From positions 1-64,000 of the forward strand of contig JAMPHT010000003.1 in the NCBI GenBank assembly GCA_023663285.1: a DNA stretch of 64,000 bases, given 5' to 3'. The notes beneath the pieces were generated by a model, which did not search any database, was not told the origin of the DNA, and saw nothing but the letters and a program-made list of their open reading frames with translations. The translations under genes and the position numbers were made by a program. Shown one piece after another: positions 27,100 through 36,579 of this stretch (position 1 is the stretch's first letter; each line of letters begins with the position of its first letter). Source of the stretch: Bacillota bacterium. Its GTDB lineage: Bacteria > Bacillota > Clostridia > Lachnospirales > Lachnospiraceae.

Positions 27100-27915
27100 C
27101 TATCTCCGCAGGTTGTTAGCCTGCTGGAGCATTTCATCGGATGCTATGATGGCCTTGGAATTCAGTTCGTATGCTCGCTGAGCCACGATCATATTGACCA
27201 TTTCATCCGCCACCTGGACGTTGGAGCCTTCCAGGAAATTCTGCAGGACCGAGCTCCTCTCCACATTGGGATTGGTGGCTTCGTTGATGGGCTGACCACT
27301 GGCTGCGGTCTGCTCATAGAGACTGTCCCCCAGCTTCGCCAGACCGTTGGGATTATTGAACTGGAAAATACCGATTATCCGCCCCATGGACTGAGGATTA
27401 TCATTTTCATCAGGATAGCAGAGCTCCCCGTCCTTTGTGACAGTGATCCTGCTCATGATATAAGTATTATTCAATATAATGGGCTGGCCGTTGGTGTCGA
27501 GCACCGGAAGGCCGTCCGTGGTGGCAAGCATATTGCCGTTGGCGGCAAGGGTAAATTTCAGATTACCGTTACGGGTATAATATGTATTGCCATCCTCGCC
27601 CCGCACCGCAAAGAAGCCCTTACCGTCAATGGCAAATGAGGTCTCACTGTCGGATGAGATCAGATTGCCTTCCTTAAAAATAGAAGAGATCGCGGAGTTG
27701 CGGGTGCCCAGTCCCACCTGTGCGCTGGTAGGCTTCTGCGCGCCGTTAGCGGTGGTTGTCCTGGTCTGCAGGGTCTGATACAGCAGGGTCTTGAATTCGT
27801 TCACCTGGGTCTTATAGCCCGTAGTATTGACATTTGAAAGGTTATTGGCTATTGTGTCAAGATTTGTCTGCTGGGCAATCATACCGGTTGCCGCCGTCCA
27901 TAAACTGCGTACCAT
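27100..27915 (-). CDS. flgG: Flagellar rod protein FlgG/FlhP type
   Basis: 271 residues. N-terminal rod signature ANNLSNVNTTGYK (near residues 23-36), the central hook/basal-body domain with SFAIDGKGFFAV, and the C-terminal helix VADEMVNMIVAQRAYELNSK that forms the D0 coiled coil. These features fit the distal rod protein; its position after a FlgF/FlhO-like gene and mbl matches Bacillus flhP. Exported by the flagellar type III system without a signal peptide. Confidence 0.9.
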   Translation of the reverse strand: MVRSLWTAATGMIAQQTNLDTIANNLSNVNTTGYKTQVNEFKTLLYQTLQTRTTTANGAQKPTSAQVGLGTRNSAISSIFKEGNLISSDSETSFAIDGKGFFAVRGEDGNTYYTRNGNLKFTLAANGNMLATTDGLPVLDTNGQPIILNNTYIMSRITVTKDGELCYPDENDNPQSMGRIIGIFQFNNPNGLAKLGDSLYEQTAASGQPINEATNPNVERSSVLQNFLEGSNVQVADEMVNMIVAQRAYELNSKAIIASDEMLQQANNLRR

Positions 27916-27946
27916 GTTACATACTTCCTTTCTGTGACTGATTTAC

Positions 27947-28723
27947 TCAAACTTTTCCAAGCTGTGATACTGCGATCTCCAGGGAACTGTCATAGGTCTG
28001 GATAACCTTCTGGCTGCTCTCGTATGCCCTGGTGATGGAAATAAGGTTCACCATCTCGGACACGATCTGCACATTTGCCATTTCCAGGTATCCTGACTTT
28101 ACCTCTGCGTCTCCGTCGATACGGGTAGCGCCCTCTATCGGGCGATAATAGGTCTCTCCGTATTTTTCCAGATAATTATAATCCTCAAAATCCGCCACCT
28201 GGATCCTTGCCACGTCCACGCCGTTCTGGGAAATGGTTCCGTCGCTTCTGATCTTGGAATCGATCAGCGTATTCAGCTGGATCCTCCTGTTCTGCGTATC
28301 CAGTACATAGTCTCCGTCCTCCGTCACAAGGTAGCCGTCCCTGTTCAGGGTAAACTGACCTGCGCGGGTATACATGGTGGACGTCTCCCCCGCCTTGTTG
28401 GTAAACTCAATGGCAAAAAAGCCTTCCCCTGCCAGAGCAAGGTCATAGGTATTGTCCGTCACCCGGAAAGAACCCTGGGTATAATCCGTATAATTTTCAC
28501 CAATCTTCACGCCGGGATTGTTGAAGCCCAACCGCTTCACATTCTGCAGCCCGATGGACTCATCCTTGAGCTTTACCGCCAGGACGCTGTCAAAGGACTG
28601 GCTGGTAGCGCCCTCCTTTTTGTAGCCCACGGTATTTGCATTAGCCAGGTTGTTGGTCATGGTGTCCATTCGGTGCTGTTCATTGATCATACCGGTGTAC
28701 GCGGTATATAACCCCTTTAACAT
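27947..28723 (-). CDS. flhO: Flagellar rod protein FlgF/FlhO type
   Basis: 258 residues with the rod N-terminal block TNNLANANTVGYKK, the central LALAGEGFFAIEF motif and the C-terminal helix VQIVSEMVNLISITRAYESSQK. It is paralogous to the following FlgG-type gene and lies directly after mbl, the mbl-flhO-flhP order known from Bacillus, which supports the FlhO/FlgF assignment over FlgG. Confidence 0.87.
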   Translation of the reverse strand: MLKGLYTAYTGMINEQHRMDTMTNNLANANTVGYKKEGATSQSFDSVLAVKLKDESIGLQNVKRLGFNNPGVKIGENYTDYTQGSFRVTDNTYDLALAGEGFFAIEFTNKAGETSTMYTRAGQFTLNRDGYLVTEDGDYVLDTQNRRIQLNTLIDSKIRSDGTISQNGVDVARIQVADFEDYNYLEKYGETYYRPIEGATRIDGDAEVKSGYLEMANVQIVSEMVNLISITRAYESSQKVIQTYDSSLEIAVSQLGKV

Positions 28724-28744
28724 CCGTGCTTCCTCCGTATTCCT

Positions 28745-29737
28745 CTAGCTTTCCCTGTACCCCGACAGGAATTCCACATATCTTCCGGTCCCCACGGCTA
28801 CTGCCGTCATGGGATCCTCCGCCGTCATGGTATTGATACCCGTCTTTGCGGATATCAGTTCCTCCAGTCCCCGCAGCAGGCTGCCGCCGCCGGTGAGGAC
28901 GATCCCTCTGTCGGCAATGTCCGCCGCCAGTTCAGGAGGCGTTTTCTCCAATACGCCGTGAATCGTTTCCACTATCTGAGCCGTAGTCTCCCGAAGCGCC
29001 TCCTCCGACTCTTCAGAGGATACCTTGACCGTCTTGGGCAGACCGGTGACCAGATTACGCCCCCTCACATCCATATAGTCCACTTCGGTCCTGGGATAAG
29101 CAGAACCGATCTTGATCTTCAAATCTTCTGCAGTTCTCTCGCCGATCAGCAAATTATGCTTCTTGCGCATATAACGGACGATCGCCTCGTCAAAATCGTC
29201 TCCCGCAATCTTGATGGACGCGCTGACAACAGTTCCGCCCAGGGAGATCACCGCTATGTCGGATGTACCGCCCCCTATATCCACGATCATATTTCCGCAG
29301 GGCTTTGAAATATCAATGCCTGCTCCGATTGCCGCCGCGATCGGCTCTTCAATGATGGCCACCTCCCTTGCCCCCGCCTGATAGGTGGCGTCCTCCACCG
29401 CCTTTTTCTCCACTTCCGTGACTCCGCTGGGAACGCAGACCGCAATGCGGGGTTTCCGGAATGTTCTCTTGCCCAGAGCTTTCTGGATGAAATATTTCAT
29501 CATTTTCTCGGTGACGGTGTAGTCGGAAATAACGCCCTGACGCAGGGGGCGCACCGCCACGATATTGCCGGGAGTCCTGCCCAGCATCAGGCGCGCGTCC
29601 TCACCAATGGCCTTTATCTTGTTGGTATCTCTATCAAATGCTACAACGGAGGGCTCCTTCAGAACGACGCCCTTTCCTCTGATGTATACTAAAATACTGG
29701 CTGTACCCAAATCAATACCGATATCTGTACACTGCAT
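28745..29737 (-). CDS. mbl: MreB-family actin homologue, Mbl-like
   Basis: Membrane-associated cytoskeletal ATPase directing lateral wall synthesis. The actin-fold phosphate loops IGIDLGTASILVYI (phosphate 1) and MIVDIGGGTSDIAVISLGG (phosphate 2), the connect block IIEEPIAAAIGAG and the adenosine motif IVLTGGGSLLRGLEE are intact. A TTG would allow a start at 29776, but the ATG at 29737 with AAGGGG upstream gives the usual short N-terminus (330 residues). The link with flagellar rod genes favours Mbl over MreB. A TATAAT box lies at 29796-29801 upstream. Confidence 0.9.
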   Translation of the reverse strand: MQCTDIGIDLGTASILVYIRGKGVVLKEPSVVAFDRDTNKIKAIGEDARLMLGRTPGNIVAVRPLRQGVISDYTVTEKMMKYFIQKALGKRTFRKPRIAVCVPSGVTEVEKKAVEDATYQAGAREVAIIEEPIAAAIGAGIDISKPCGNMIVDIGGGTSDIAVISLGGTVVSASIKIAGDDFDEAIVRYMRKKHNLLIGERTAEDLKIKIGSAYPRTEVDYMDVRGRNLVTGLPKTVKVSSEESEEALRETTAQIVETIHGVLEKTPPELAADIADRGIVLTGGGSLLRGLEELISAKTGINTMTAEDPMTAVAVGTGRYVEFLSGYRES

Positions 29738-29869
29738 ACTGCCTATGCCCCTTTCTGATGAACTTCGATTGTCCAAACCCAGTCATACAATTTTCATTAT
29801 AACCGAAATCCATTTATTTTCATAGACTTTTATGAAAATTTTTTCTATGAAAATAATTGTAAGGAGCCG

Positions 29870-29928
29870 AAAAAAAGCACAGATACTGCAATTGACGTTT
29901 TCCCGCCGTCCTTTCCTGCATCCGTGCT
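29870..29928 (-). terminator. Terminator after uvrA
   Basis: On the minus strand AGCACGGATGC (29918-29928) pairs with GTATCTGTGCT (29876-29886) with wobble pairs, followed by seven T. It lies about 100 bases beyond the uvrA stop. The gap between mbl and uvrA (29738-30030) also holds a short ATTTTCATAG/CTATGAAAAT inverted repeat and no gene. Confidence 0.7.
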
Positions 29929-30030
29929 CCTTTTATACTATATTTATACTGTGCGATCCCCTTTTGGTCTATGGCGCATACACATAAACTCAGCCTACAT
30001 ATCATATATCGGTTCAGGCTTTCTGTTTCT

Positions 30031-32907
30031 TTAGGCCCTTTCCAACATTTTTTTCACATAGGCGCCCGTGTAGGACTTTTTGTTCGCCGCCACTTCCTCC
30101 GGGGCGCCGCAGGCGATGATAGTCCCTCCCCGCTCGCCGCCCTCCGGGCCAATGTCAATGATATAGTCCGCGGTCTTGATCACATCCAGATTGTGTTCGA
30201 TGACCACCACCGTGTTGCCGCCGTCCGCCAGCCTGTGCAGGATCTCCACCAGCTTGTGTACATCCGCAAAATGCAGACCTGTGGTAGGCTCGTCCAGAAT
30301 ATAGATGGTCTTTCCGGTACTGCGCCTGGAGAGCTCTGCGGCAAGCTTGATGCGCTGGGCCTCGCCCCCGGACAGGGTGGTGGAAGGCTGTCCCAGCTTT
30401 ACATAGGACAGTCCCACGTCATACAGGGTCTGTATCTTGTTGCGGATAGAGGGCAGATTCTCAAAGAAGGGCAGAGCCTCCTCCACCGTCATGTCCAGCA
30501 CGTCAAAGATGCTTTTGCCCTTGTACTTCACATCCAGCGTCTCCCTGTTATACCTTTTACCGCCGCATACCTCGCAGGGCACATACACATCCGGCAGGAA
30601 GTGCATCTCTATTTTGATGATACCGTCGCCGCCGCAGGCCTCGCAGCGGCCTCCCTTCACATTGAAGCTGAACCGCCCCTTCCCGTAGCCCTTCGCCTTT
30701 GCGTCCGCCGTGGAGGCAAACAGATCTCTGATCTGGTCAAACACTCCCGTGTAGGTGGCAGGGTTGGAGCGGGGCGTCCGCCCGATAGGGGACTGGTCGA
30801 TGGCGATCACCTTATCCAGCTGCTCCATCCCGGAAATGCCTTTATGCTTTCCGGGAATACACCTTGCCCGGTTCAGATCCCGCGCCAGACGCTTGTAAAG
30901 TATCTCGTTTACCAGCGAACTCTTACCGGAGCCCGACACTCCCGTGACACAGGTCATGACTCCCAGGGGAAATTTCGCGTCAATATTTTTCAGATTATTT
31001 TCCTGCGCTCCCTTCACCGTCAGCCAGCCGGTGGGCTTCCTGCGCTCCTTCGGCACGGGAATCTTCAGTGCGCCGCTCAAGTACTGCCCTGTGATGGATT
31101 CCGGCACCTGCATGATCTCCTCCGCGGTGCCGCAGGCAACCACTTCCCCGCCGTGGGAGCCTGCGCCGGGGCCTATGTCCACCACATGATCCGCCGCCAG
31201 CATGGTATCCTCGTCATGCTCCACCACGATCAGGGTATTTCCCAGGTCCCGAAGGCTTTTCAGGGTGTTCAGCAGCTTGTCGTTGTCCCGCTGGTGCAGC
31301 CCGATGCTGGGCTCGTCCAGGATATAACAGACTCCCACCAGCCCGGAGCCGATCTGGGTCGCCAGCCTGATCCGCTGGGCCTCGCCTCCTGACAGAGTGG
31401 CCGTTCCCCTGGACAGGGCCAGATATTCCAGCCCCACGTCCACCAGGAATCCCACTCTCGCCCTGATCTCCTTTAAGATCTGTTTCCCGATAAGCTGCTG
31501 CTGCTTTGTCAGGGTCATGTCCGCCAGAAACTCATGGAGCTCCAGGATGGACATGGAGGTCACCTCATGGATATTTTTGTCGCAGACCGTCACCGCCAGG
31601 GCTTCCTTCTTCAGGCGCATCCCCTTACATTCCTTACAGGGGGTGATGCGCATAAAGGTTTCATATTCCTGCTTCATGGTGTCGGAAAAGGTCTCCTTAT
31701 ACTTGCGCTCCACATTTTTGATCAGGCCCTCAAAGGCCACAGGATAGACTCCCCTGCCCCGCTGGCCCTCATAATACACGTCCACCGTTTTCTCTCCGGT
31801 GCCGTGTATCAGTATATTCCTGATCTTCTCCGGATACTTTTCAAAGGGCGTGTCCAGGTCAAATTTGTACTCCTTGCACAGCGCCTGCAAAAGGGCGTTA
31901 GTAAAGCTCTTTTTGTCCATGCAGGACTGCCAGCCTGTGACGGTGATAGCTCCCTGATTGATGCTTAAGGTCCGGTCCGGTATCATCAGGTCGATATCGA
32001 ACTCCATCTTATAGCCCAGGCCGAAGCACTCCGGGCAGGCTCCGAAAGGATTGTTGAAGGAAAAGCTTCTGGGCTCGATCTCGCTGATGCCGATCCCGCA
32101 GTCAGGACAGGAAAAGCTCTGGCTGAACACCACCGGCTCCCCGCCGATGATATCCACCACCAGCTGTCCGTCTGACAGGTCCAGCACGTTCTCTATGGAA
32201 TCCGCAAGGCGGCGCTCTATTCCCGATTTTACCACCAGCCTGTCCACGATGATATCAATGTTATGCTTGATGTTCTTGTCCAGGGTGATATCCTCGGTGA
32301 GCTCATACAGGCTGCCGTCAATGCGCACTCTCACATAGCCGCTGCGCTTGGCCCGCTCCAGCACCTTCTCATGGCGGCCCTTCCGCCCGCGGACCACAGG
32401 AGCCAGCAGCTGCAGCTTCGTTCCCTCCGGCATCTCCATGATCTGGTCCACCATCTGATCCACCGTCTGCCTGGCGATCACCCTGCCGCACTGGGGGCAA
32501 TGGGGAATTCCCACCCTGGCGTACAGCAGACGAAAATAGTCATAGATCTCCGTGACGGTTCCCACCGTGGAGCGGGGGTTCCGGTTAGTTGATTTCTGAT
32601 CGATGGAAATGGCGGGAGACAGACCCTCGATCTTCTCCACATTGGGCTTTTCCATCTGCCCCAGAAACATCCTTGCATAGGAGGACAGGGATTCCATATA
32701 ACGGCGCTGTCCCTCCGCATAAATGGTATCAAAAGCCAGGGAGGACTTCCCGGAACCTGACATTCCTGTCAGAACCACCAGCTCGTTTCTGGGGATGTCC
32801 ACATCTATATTCTTCAGGTTATGCTCATTGGCGCCCCGTATTTTAATATATTCCCTTGCTTTTTCCTTCGGCAGCATCTTCGCCGCCTTCTCTTCCGTCC
32901 TGCTCAT
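30031..32907 (-). CDS. uvrA: Excinuclease ABC subunit A
   Basis: Damage-sensing ATPase of nucleotide excision repair, 958 residues. Two ABC modules are complete: Walker [10 protein letters not shown] near residue 47 and GVSGSGKSS near 657, with signature motifs [19 protein letters not shown] and [19 protein letters not shown]. Zinc modules are seen in CPQCGRV (interrupted in the usual class-II way), CPDC...CPEC and CEACGGDG...CEVCGGK. The ATG at 32907 follows the uvrB stop by nine bases, so uvrB-uvrA form one operon. Confidence 0.98.
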   Translation of the reverse strand: MSRTEEKAAKMLPKEKAREYIKIRGANEHNLKNIDVDIPRNELVVLTGMSGSGKSSLAFDTIYAEGQRRYMESLSSYARMFLGQMEKPNVEKIEGLSPAISIDQKSTNRNPRSTVGTVTEIYDYFRLLYARVGIPHCPQCGRVIARQTVDQMVDQIMEMPEGTKLQLLAPVVRGRKGRHEKVLERAKRSGYVRVRIDGSLYELTEDITLDKNIKHNIDIIVDRLVVKSGIERRLADSIENVLDLSDGQLVVDIIGGEPVVFSQSFSCPDCGIGISEIEPRSFSFNNPFGACPECFGLGYKMEFDIDLMIPDRTLSINQGAITVTGWQSCMDKKSFTNALLQALCKEYKFDLDTPFEKYPEKIRNILIHGTGEKTVDVYYEGQRGRGVYPVAFEGLIKNVERKYKETFSDTMKQEYETFMRITPCKECKGMRLKKEALAVTVCDKNIHEVTSMSILELHEFLADMTLTKQQQLIGKQILKEIRARVGFLVDVGLEYLALSRGTATLSGGEAQRIRLATQIGSGLVGVCYILDEPSIGLHQRDNDKLLNTLKSLRDLGNTLIVVEHDEDTMLAADHVVDIGPGAGSHGGEVVACGTAEEIMQVPESITGQYLSGALKIPVPKERRKPTGWLTVKGAQENNLKNIDAKFPLGVMTCVTGVSGSGKSSLVNEILYKRLARDLNRARCIPGKHKGISGMEQLDKVIAIDQSPIGRTPRSNPATYTGVFDQIRDLFASTADAKAKGYGKGRFSFNVKGGRCEACGGDGIIKIEMHFLPDVYVPCEVCGGKRYNRETLDVKYKGKSIFDVLDMTVEEALPFFENLPSIRNKIQTLYDVGLSYVKLGQPSTTLSGGEAQRIKLAAELSRRSTGKTIYILDEPTTGLHFADVHKLVEILHRLADGGNTVVVIEHNLDVIKTADYIIDIGPEGGERGGTIIACGAPEEVAANKKSYTGAYVKKMLERA

Positions 32908-32916
32908 TTTTCTCTC

Positions 32917-34938
32917 CTACTCTTCTTCCAGCTCCTGCAGCTTCTGCTTCAGCTCTATCATCTTATCTCTCAGCTCGGCTGCCGCTTCAAAGTTCAGATC
33001 TGCGGCTGCCCGCTGCATCTTCTTCTGTACATCCGCGATAAGCTTCTCCAGCTCCTTGCGGTTCATGGATTCCGGATCCTTCTCGAACTGCATCTCCTCC
33101 CTGGCTATGACCTTGGAAATGCTGATCAGCTCCCGCACCGCCTTCTGAATGGTCTGGGGCGTGATGCCGTGCTCCTCATTATACTTCTTCTGGATCTCCC
33201 GACGGCGGTTGGTCTCATCTATGGCGATCCGCATGGAATCCGTGATCATATCCGCATACATGATAACGTGTCCTTCCGAATTCCGGGCCGCCCGGCCGAT
33301 GGTCTGTATCAGGGATGTGCTGCTCCGCAGAAACCCTTCCTTATCTGCATCCAGAATGACCACCAGGGAAATTTCCGGAATATCCAGTCCCTCTCTCAGC
33401 AGATTGATACCCACCAGCACATCGAAAACGTCCAGACGCATATCCCGGATGATCTCAGCCCGCTCCAGAGTGTCGATATCGGAATGCAGATATTTTACCC
33501 GGACTCCCACTTCCTTCATGTAGTCCGTCAGATCCTCCGCCATCCGCTTTGTCAGGGTAGTGATCAGCACCTTATTGTGCTTCTCCACCTCCCGGTTGAC
33601 CTCCCCTATCAGATCGTCGATCTGCCCCTCCACCGGCCGCACATCCACCTCCGGGTCCAGCAGCCCTGTGGGCCGGATGATCTGCTCTGTGCGAAGCAGT
33701 TCATGAGCCTCCTCGTAATCCGAGGGTGTGGCGGAGACAAAGAGCATCTGATCGATATGAGTCTCAAACTCCTGGAAATTTAAAGGTCTGTTGTCCAGCG
33801 CAGAGGGCAGGCGGAACCCGTAGTCCACCAGGGTCTGCTTCCTGGAGCGGTCTCCCGCAAACATACCCCGGATCTGGGGGATGGTCATGTGGGACTCGTC
33901 TATGATGATCAGGAAATCCTCCGGAAAAAAGTCCAGCAGCGTCATGGGCGGCGCTCCCGGCGGTGCAAAATTCAAATGTCTTGAATAGTTTTCAATGCCA
34001 GAGCAGAAGCCTGTCTCCCGCATCATTTCCAAGTCAAAGTTAGTGCGCTCCGCGATTCGCTGTGCCTCGATAAGCTTGTCCTCCCCTTTGAAATAGCGGA
34101 CCCGCTCTTCCATTTCCTTCTCAATATTGTCGCAGGCCAGCCGGATCTTCTCTATGGGGACTACATAATGGGACGCAGGATATATGATAATATGGTTCAG
34201 GGACGCGTATACCTTGCCGGACAGGGGCTCCACCTGGCAGATCCTGTCTATCTCATCCCCGAAGAATTCAATGCGGATCAGGTAATCCCCACCCTGGGCA
34301 GGATACACCTCCACCACATCCCCGTGTACCCGAAAGCACCCTCTCTGCATATCCAGCTCATTCCGGGTGTACTGGATATCCACCAGCTCCCGCAGCACCT
34401 GATCCCTGTCCTTGGTCATACCCGGCCTTAAGGATACGGACATCCCCTGAAATTCCTCCGGGCTGCCCAGGCCATAGATGCAGGACACGCTTGCCACCAC
34501 CACTACATCCCGCCGCTCTGTCAGAGAGGCAGTGGCGGACAGCCGCAGCTTGTCTATCTCGTCATTGATGGCGGAATCCTTTGCAATATAGGTATCCGAG
34601 GAGGGCACATATGCCTCCGGCTGATAATAATCATAGTAGGAGACGAAATACTCCACCGCATTCTCAGGGAAAAACTCTTTGAACTCGCCGTAAAGCTGCC
34701 CCGCCAGAGTCTTATTGTGGGCTATGACCAGAGTAGGCTTGTTAAGAGCCTGGATGATGTTTGCCATGGTAAAGGTCTTGCCGGAGCCGGTGACGCCAAG
34801 CAGGGTCTGGAACTGGTTGCCCATTTTGAAGCCCTCCACCAGCTCTGCGATGGCCTGGGGCTGGTCTCCGGTGGGTTTATATTCAGAATGAAGTTTGAAT
34901 GGTTTTTGTTCGATGAACGAACCCTGTTCACTTTGCAC
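32917..34938 (-). CDS. uvrB: Excinuclease ABC subunit B
   Basis: Damage-verification helicase, 673 residues. Walker A GVTGSGKT near 50, the beta-hairpin [12 protein letters not shown], the helicase blocks [17 protein letters not shown], and a C-terminal UVR motif ([13 protein letters not shown]) that contacts UvrC. The start is GTG at 34938, nine bases after GGAGG; no ATG nearby would keep the conserved N-terminus. Likely SOS-controlled through the LexA-type site upstream. Confidence 0.97.
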   Translation of the reverse strand: MQSEQGSFIEQKPFKLHSEYKPTGDQPQAIAELVEGFKMGNQFQTLLGVTGSGKTFTMANIIQALNKPTLVIAHNKTLAGQLYGEFKEFFPENAVEYFVSYYDYYQPEAYVPSSDTYIAKDSAINDEIDKLRLSATASLTERRDVVVVASVSCIYGLGSPEEFQGMSVSLRPGMTKDRDQVLRELVDIQYTRNELDMQRGCFRVHGDVVEVYPAQGGDYLIRIEFFGDEIDRICQVEPLSGKVYASLNHIIIYPASHYVVPIEKIRLACDNIEKEMEERVRYFKGEDKLIEAQRIAERTNFDLEMMRETGFCSGIENYSRHLNFAPPGAPPMTLLDFFPEDFLIIIDESHMTIPQIRGMFAGDRSRKQTLVDYGFRLPSALDNRPLNFQEFETHIDQMLFVSATPSDYEEAHELLRTEQIIRPTGLLDPEVDVRPVEGQIDDLIGEVNREVEKHNKVLITTLTKRMAEDLTDYMKEVGVRVKYLHSDIDTLERAEIIRDMRLDVFDVLVGINLLREGLDIPEISLVVILDADKEGFLRSSTSLIQTIGRAARNSEGHVIMYADMITDSMRIAIDETNRRREIQKKYNEEHGITPQTIQKAVRELISISKVIAREEMQFEKDPESMNRKELEKLIADVQKKMQRAAADLNFEAAAELRDKMIELKQKLQELEEE

Positions 34939-35058
34939 AAAAATTCACCTCCATAATGTCGATGTAAACTATAGCAGCAAAGTAAATACTCTTTCGACGA
35001 ATTTTGTTCACTGATTTCCTTTTCTCAAATCCATCACCAGTAGTAAAAAGCAACTCTG

Positions 35059-35087
35059 ATTATACCATACGGCATTTTATTTGTATA
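35059..35087 (-). promoter_or_regulatory. Promoter of uvrB-uvrA
   Basis: On the minus strand TATACA (35082-35087) and TATAAT (35059-35064) are 17 bases apart, and TGG before the -10 makes it an extended -10. About 120 bases of untranslated leader would separate it from the uvrB start. Confidence 0.65.
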
Positions 35088-35107
35088 GATGAAATCTTTA
35101 AATTTTA

Positions 35108-35119
35108 GAACATTTGTTC
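35108..35119. promoter_or_regulatory. Candidate LexA operator (SOS box)
   Basis: The perfect palindrome GAACATTTGTTC fits the Gram-positive LexA consensus GAAC-N4-GTTC. It lies 20 bases upstream of the -35 of the uvrB promoter; an additional GAAC half-site lies next to it at 35129-35132. Confidence 0.65.
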
Positions 35120-35188
35120 TGAGTACTTGTTCTTGCCTGCAATAATATTTTTCCAAGGCATATTTTCCAAAGATACACCTTTCTGCAC

Positions 35189-35231
35189 AAAAAAGCAGGG
35201 AAGTAATTCTGCCTTTACAGAGATACTTCCC
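35189..35231 (-). terminator. Terminator upstream of uvrB
   Basis: GGGAAGTA (35198-35205) pairs with TACTTCCC (35224-35231); on the minus strand the stem is followed by six T after three bases. It would end transcription coming from the antitoxin and its decayed toxin. The rest of 34939-35401 shows the uvrB promoter and operator and no gene. Confidence 0.65.
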
Positions 35232-35401
35232 TTCGCTTGATGTTTTCATTTTTTCATTTTTTCTATTCCATTATGGCGACGTTCTATTCTATCAGCCTCC
35301 TAACGATGTAAATCCCTGGCACTATAAACATTTAAATACGCCGATGTATAATCAGAAGCAGCAAGGTAAGCTCTCATTCAGTCAAATCCTGCCAATACAC
35401 T

Positions 35402-35645
35402 CTATACTGAAATAATAAAAGACTCCTCATAATACGGAATCAATGAATCATGCGTTAGAAACATCATATTCTCTACTTTTGCCTGACATATAAGAATACG
35501 GTCAAATGGATCTTTGTGCTTTGGAGCATCTTCAGATCGTTTAAGCGTTTTCACTGTTGCTTAGAATATCTCGTGCCTCTTTCGATAACTTGTCTGCATC
35601 AAACACCGACCACATGGCAATATGCGTATCAACCAAAATCTTCAT
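35402..35645 (-). pseudogene. Remnant of a PIN-domain (VapC-like) toxin gene
   Basis: The ATG at 35643-35645 overlaps the stop of the antitoxin gene by one base. The frame encodes a PIN N-terminus (MKILVDTHIAMWSVFDADKL, with the first catalytic Asp) and stops after 34 codons. In another frame immediately downstream, 35402-35540 encodes the PIN C-terminus (KHKDPFDRILICQA, then MMFLTHDSL, with the last catalytic Asp). The central 60-70 residues of a normal domain of about 125 are missing. The toxin is therefore inactivated by an internal deletion and frameshift. Confidence 0.8.
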
Positions 35646-35908
35646 CAATCATTCACTCCAAACATTTCTGCAATCTCATCATTGCATTCATCAATGTCAT
35701 GCCCATCGGCAATATACTTCATTCCATTAAATAATCCCAGCTTAATTCCCTTCTGTTCCGAATTATTTACAGAATTCTTTTCTATGCTGATTTGGTGTTC
35801 TCTTTTTCGTTTTTCAGCAAGGAACTGAATATAGTTTATTGCCATTTCATAATCTTCTCTTTCCAATGTATTCAACATATCATGTACTTGCAATGCTGCT
35901 GGTGCCAT
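35645..35908 (-). CDS. Type II antitoxin of a VapBC-like pair
   Basis: 87 residues: a helical N-terminal half (LNTLEREDYEMAINYIQFLAEKR) of the DUF2281-like type, and a C-terminal segment IADGHDIDECNDEIAEMFG that is the usual toxin-wrapping tail. A GGAGG site stands before the ATG at 35908. The gene is intact while its toxin partner downstream is deleted, so it is either an orphan antitoxin in decay or kept for regulation or protection against related toxins. Confidence 0.72.
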   Translation of the reverse strand: MAPAALQVHDMLNTLEREDYEMAINYIQFLAEKRKREHQISIEKNSVNNSEQKGIKLGLFNGMKYIADGHDIDECNDEIAEMFGVND

Positions 35909-35989
35909 AATACTACCCTCCGTCCATTTTATTCTTATTGCTTGATCATATTCTTCAACAACAAAGCCTTTTCAATCCATGATTATTCT

Positions 35990-36556
35990 TCAGCGCAGCA
36001 GATGCCCGTCCATCACCCTGCCCAGCTCTCTGGCGATCCCACGGTAGTGGACTGCAAACCTCTCGTCCTGCTCAATGCACTTATCCGGATCGACCCCAAA
36101 CCTGATCATCCTGTCCACAACATGGGAAGCGATCCTTCTTCGGTATTCCTCATTGTACTCATAGCGGTGTACCCGGAGGCTGCCCCTTTTTTCTTCTTCC
36201 AGCAGCTGCCTGTACATATCCTCCACCACGTTCTCCTCCAGCACCCGGACTTCTTCCTCGCTGACCAGCTCAACACTCCAGGATGTCATGCCCCGCTGAA
36301 AGCCCGTTTCTTCCACCTGGTAGACAGAGCAGCTTTTCCCCTCATAGATTTCCCGAAACGCATCCGGATAACACTCATATACAGAAGGCGTACCCGCCTC
36401 GTCTGTGGAGATCATGAAATCAAAATCATCCTTCTTTACTCCGAAAAGCAGCCCGGTGACCTTATTTTCTATGGCATACACATAAGCCTTTCCGTGTGTC
36501 GATACACGGGGCTGTAATACCTTTAAGCCCTGTACTGAAGATACATGATACAGCAT
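35990..36556 (-). CDS. Hypothetical protein, possible ADP-ribosyltransferase-like fold
   Basis: 188 residues, no signal or membrane segment. It begins LYHVSSVQGLKVLQPRVSTHG with YVYA following, a pattern reminiscent of the H-Y-E class of ADP-ribosyltransferase-like folds, but a catalytic triad cannot be assigned with confidence. The C-terminal third is helical and charged. It follows ctpA by 24 bases and may be read from the ftsEX operon. Function unknown. Confidence 0.55.
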   Translation of the reverse strand: MLYHVSSVQGLKVLQPRVSTHGKAYVYAIENKVTGLLFGVKKDDFDFMISTDEAGTPSVYECYPDAFREIYEGKSCSVYQVEETGFQRGMTSWSVELVSEEEVRVLEENVVEDMYRQLLEEEKRGSLRVHRYEYNEEYRRRIASHVVDRMIRFGVDPDKCIEQDERFAVHYRGIARELGRVMDGHLLR

Positions 36557-36579
36557 AGTGTTCCTCCCGGCGGCAATTA

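Noticed and set aside
29971-31392. Long plus-strand open frame of 473 codons opposite uvrA
   Set aside because: It is antisense to the highly conserved uvrA gene, has no ribosome site or family motif, and arises from third-position GC bias.
35034-35249. Minus-strand frame of 71 codons upstream of uvrB
   Set aside because: It spans a terminator, the LexA-type site and the uvrB promoter and has no protein-like composition.
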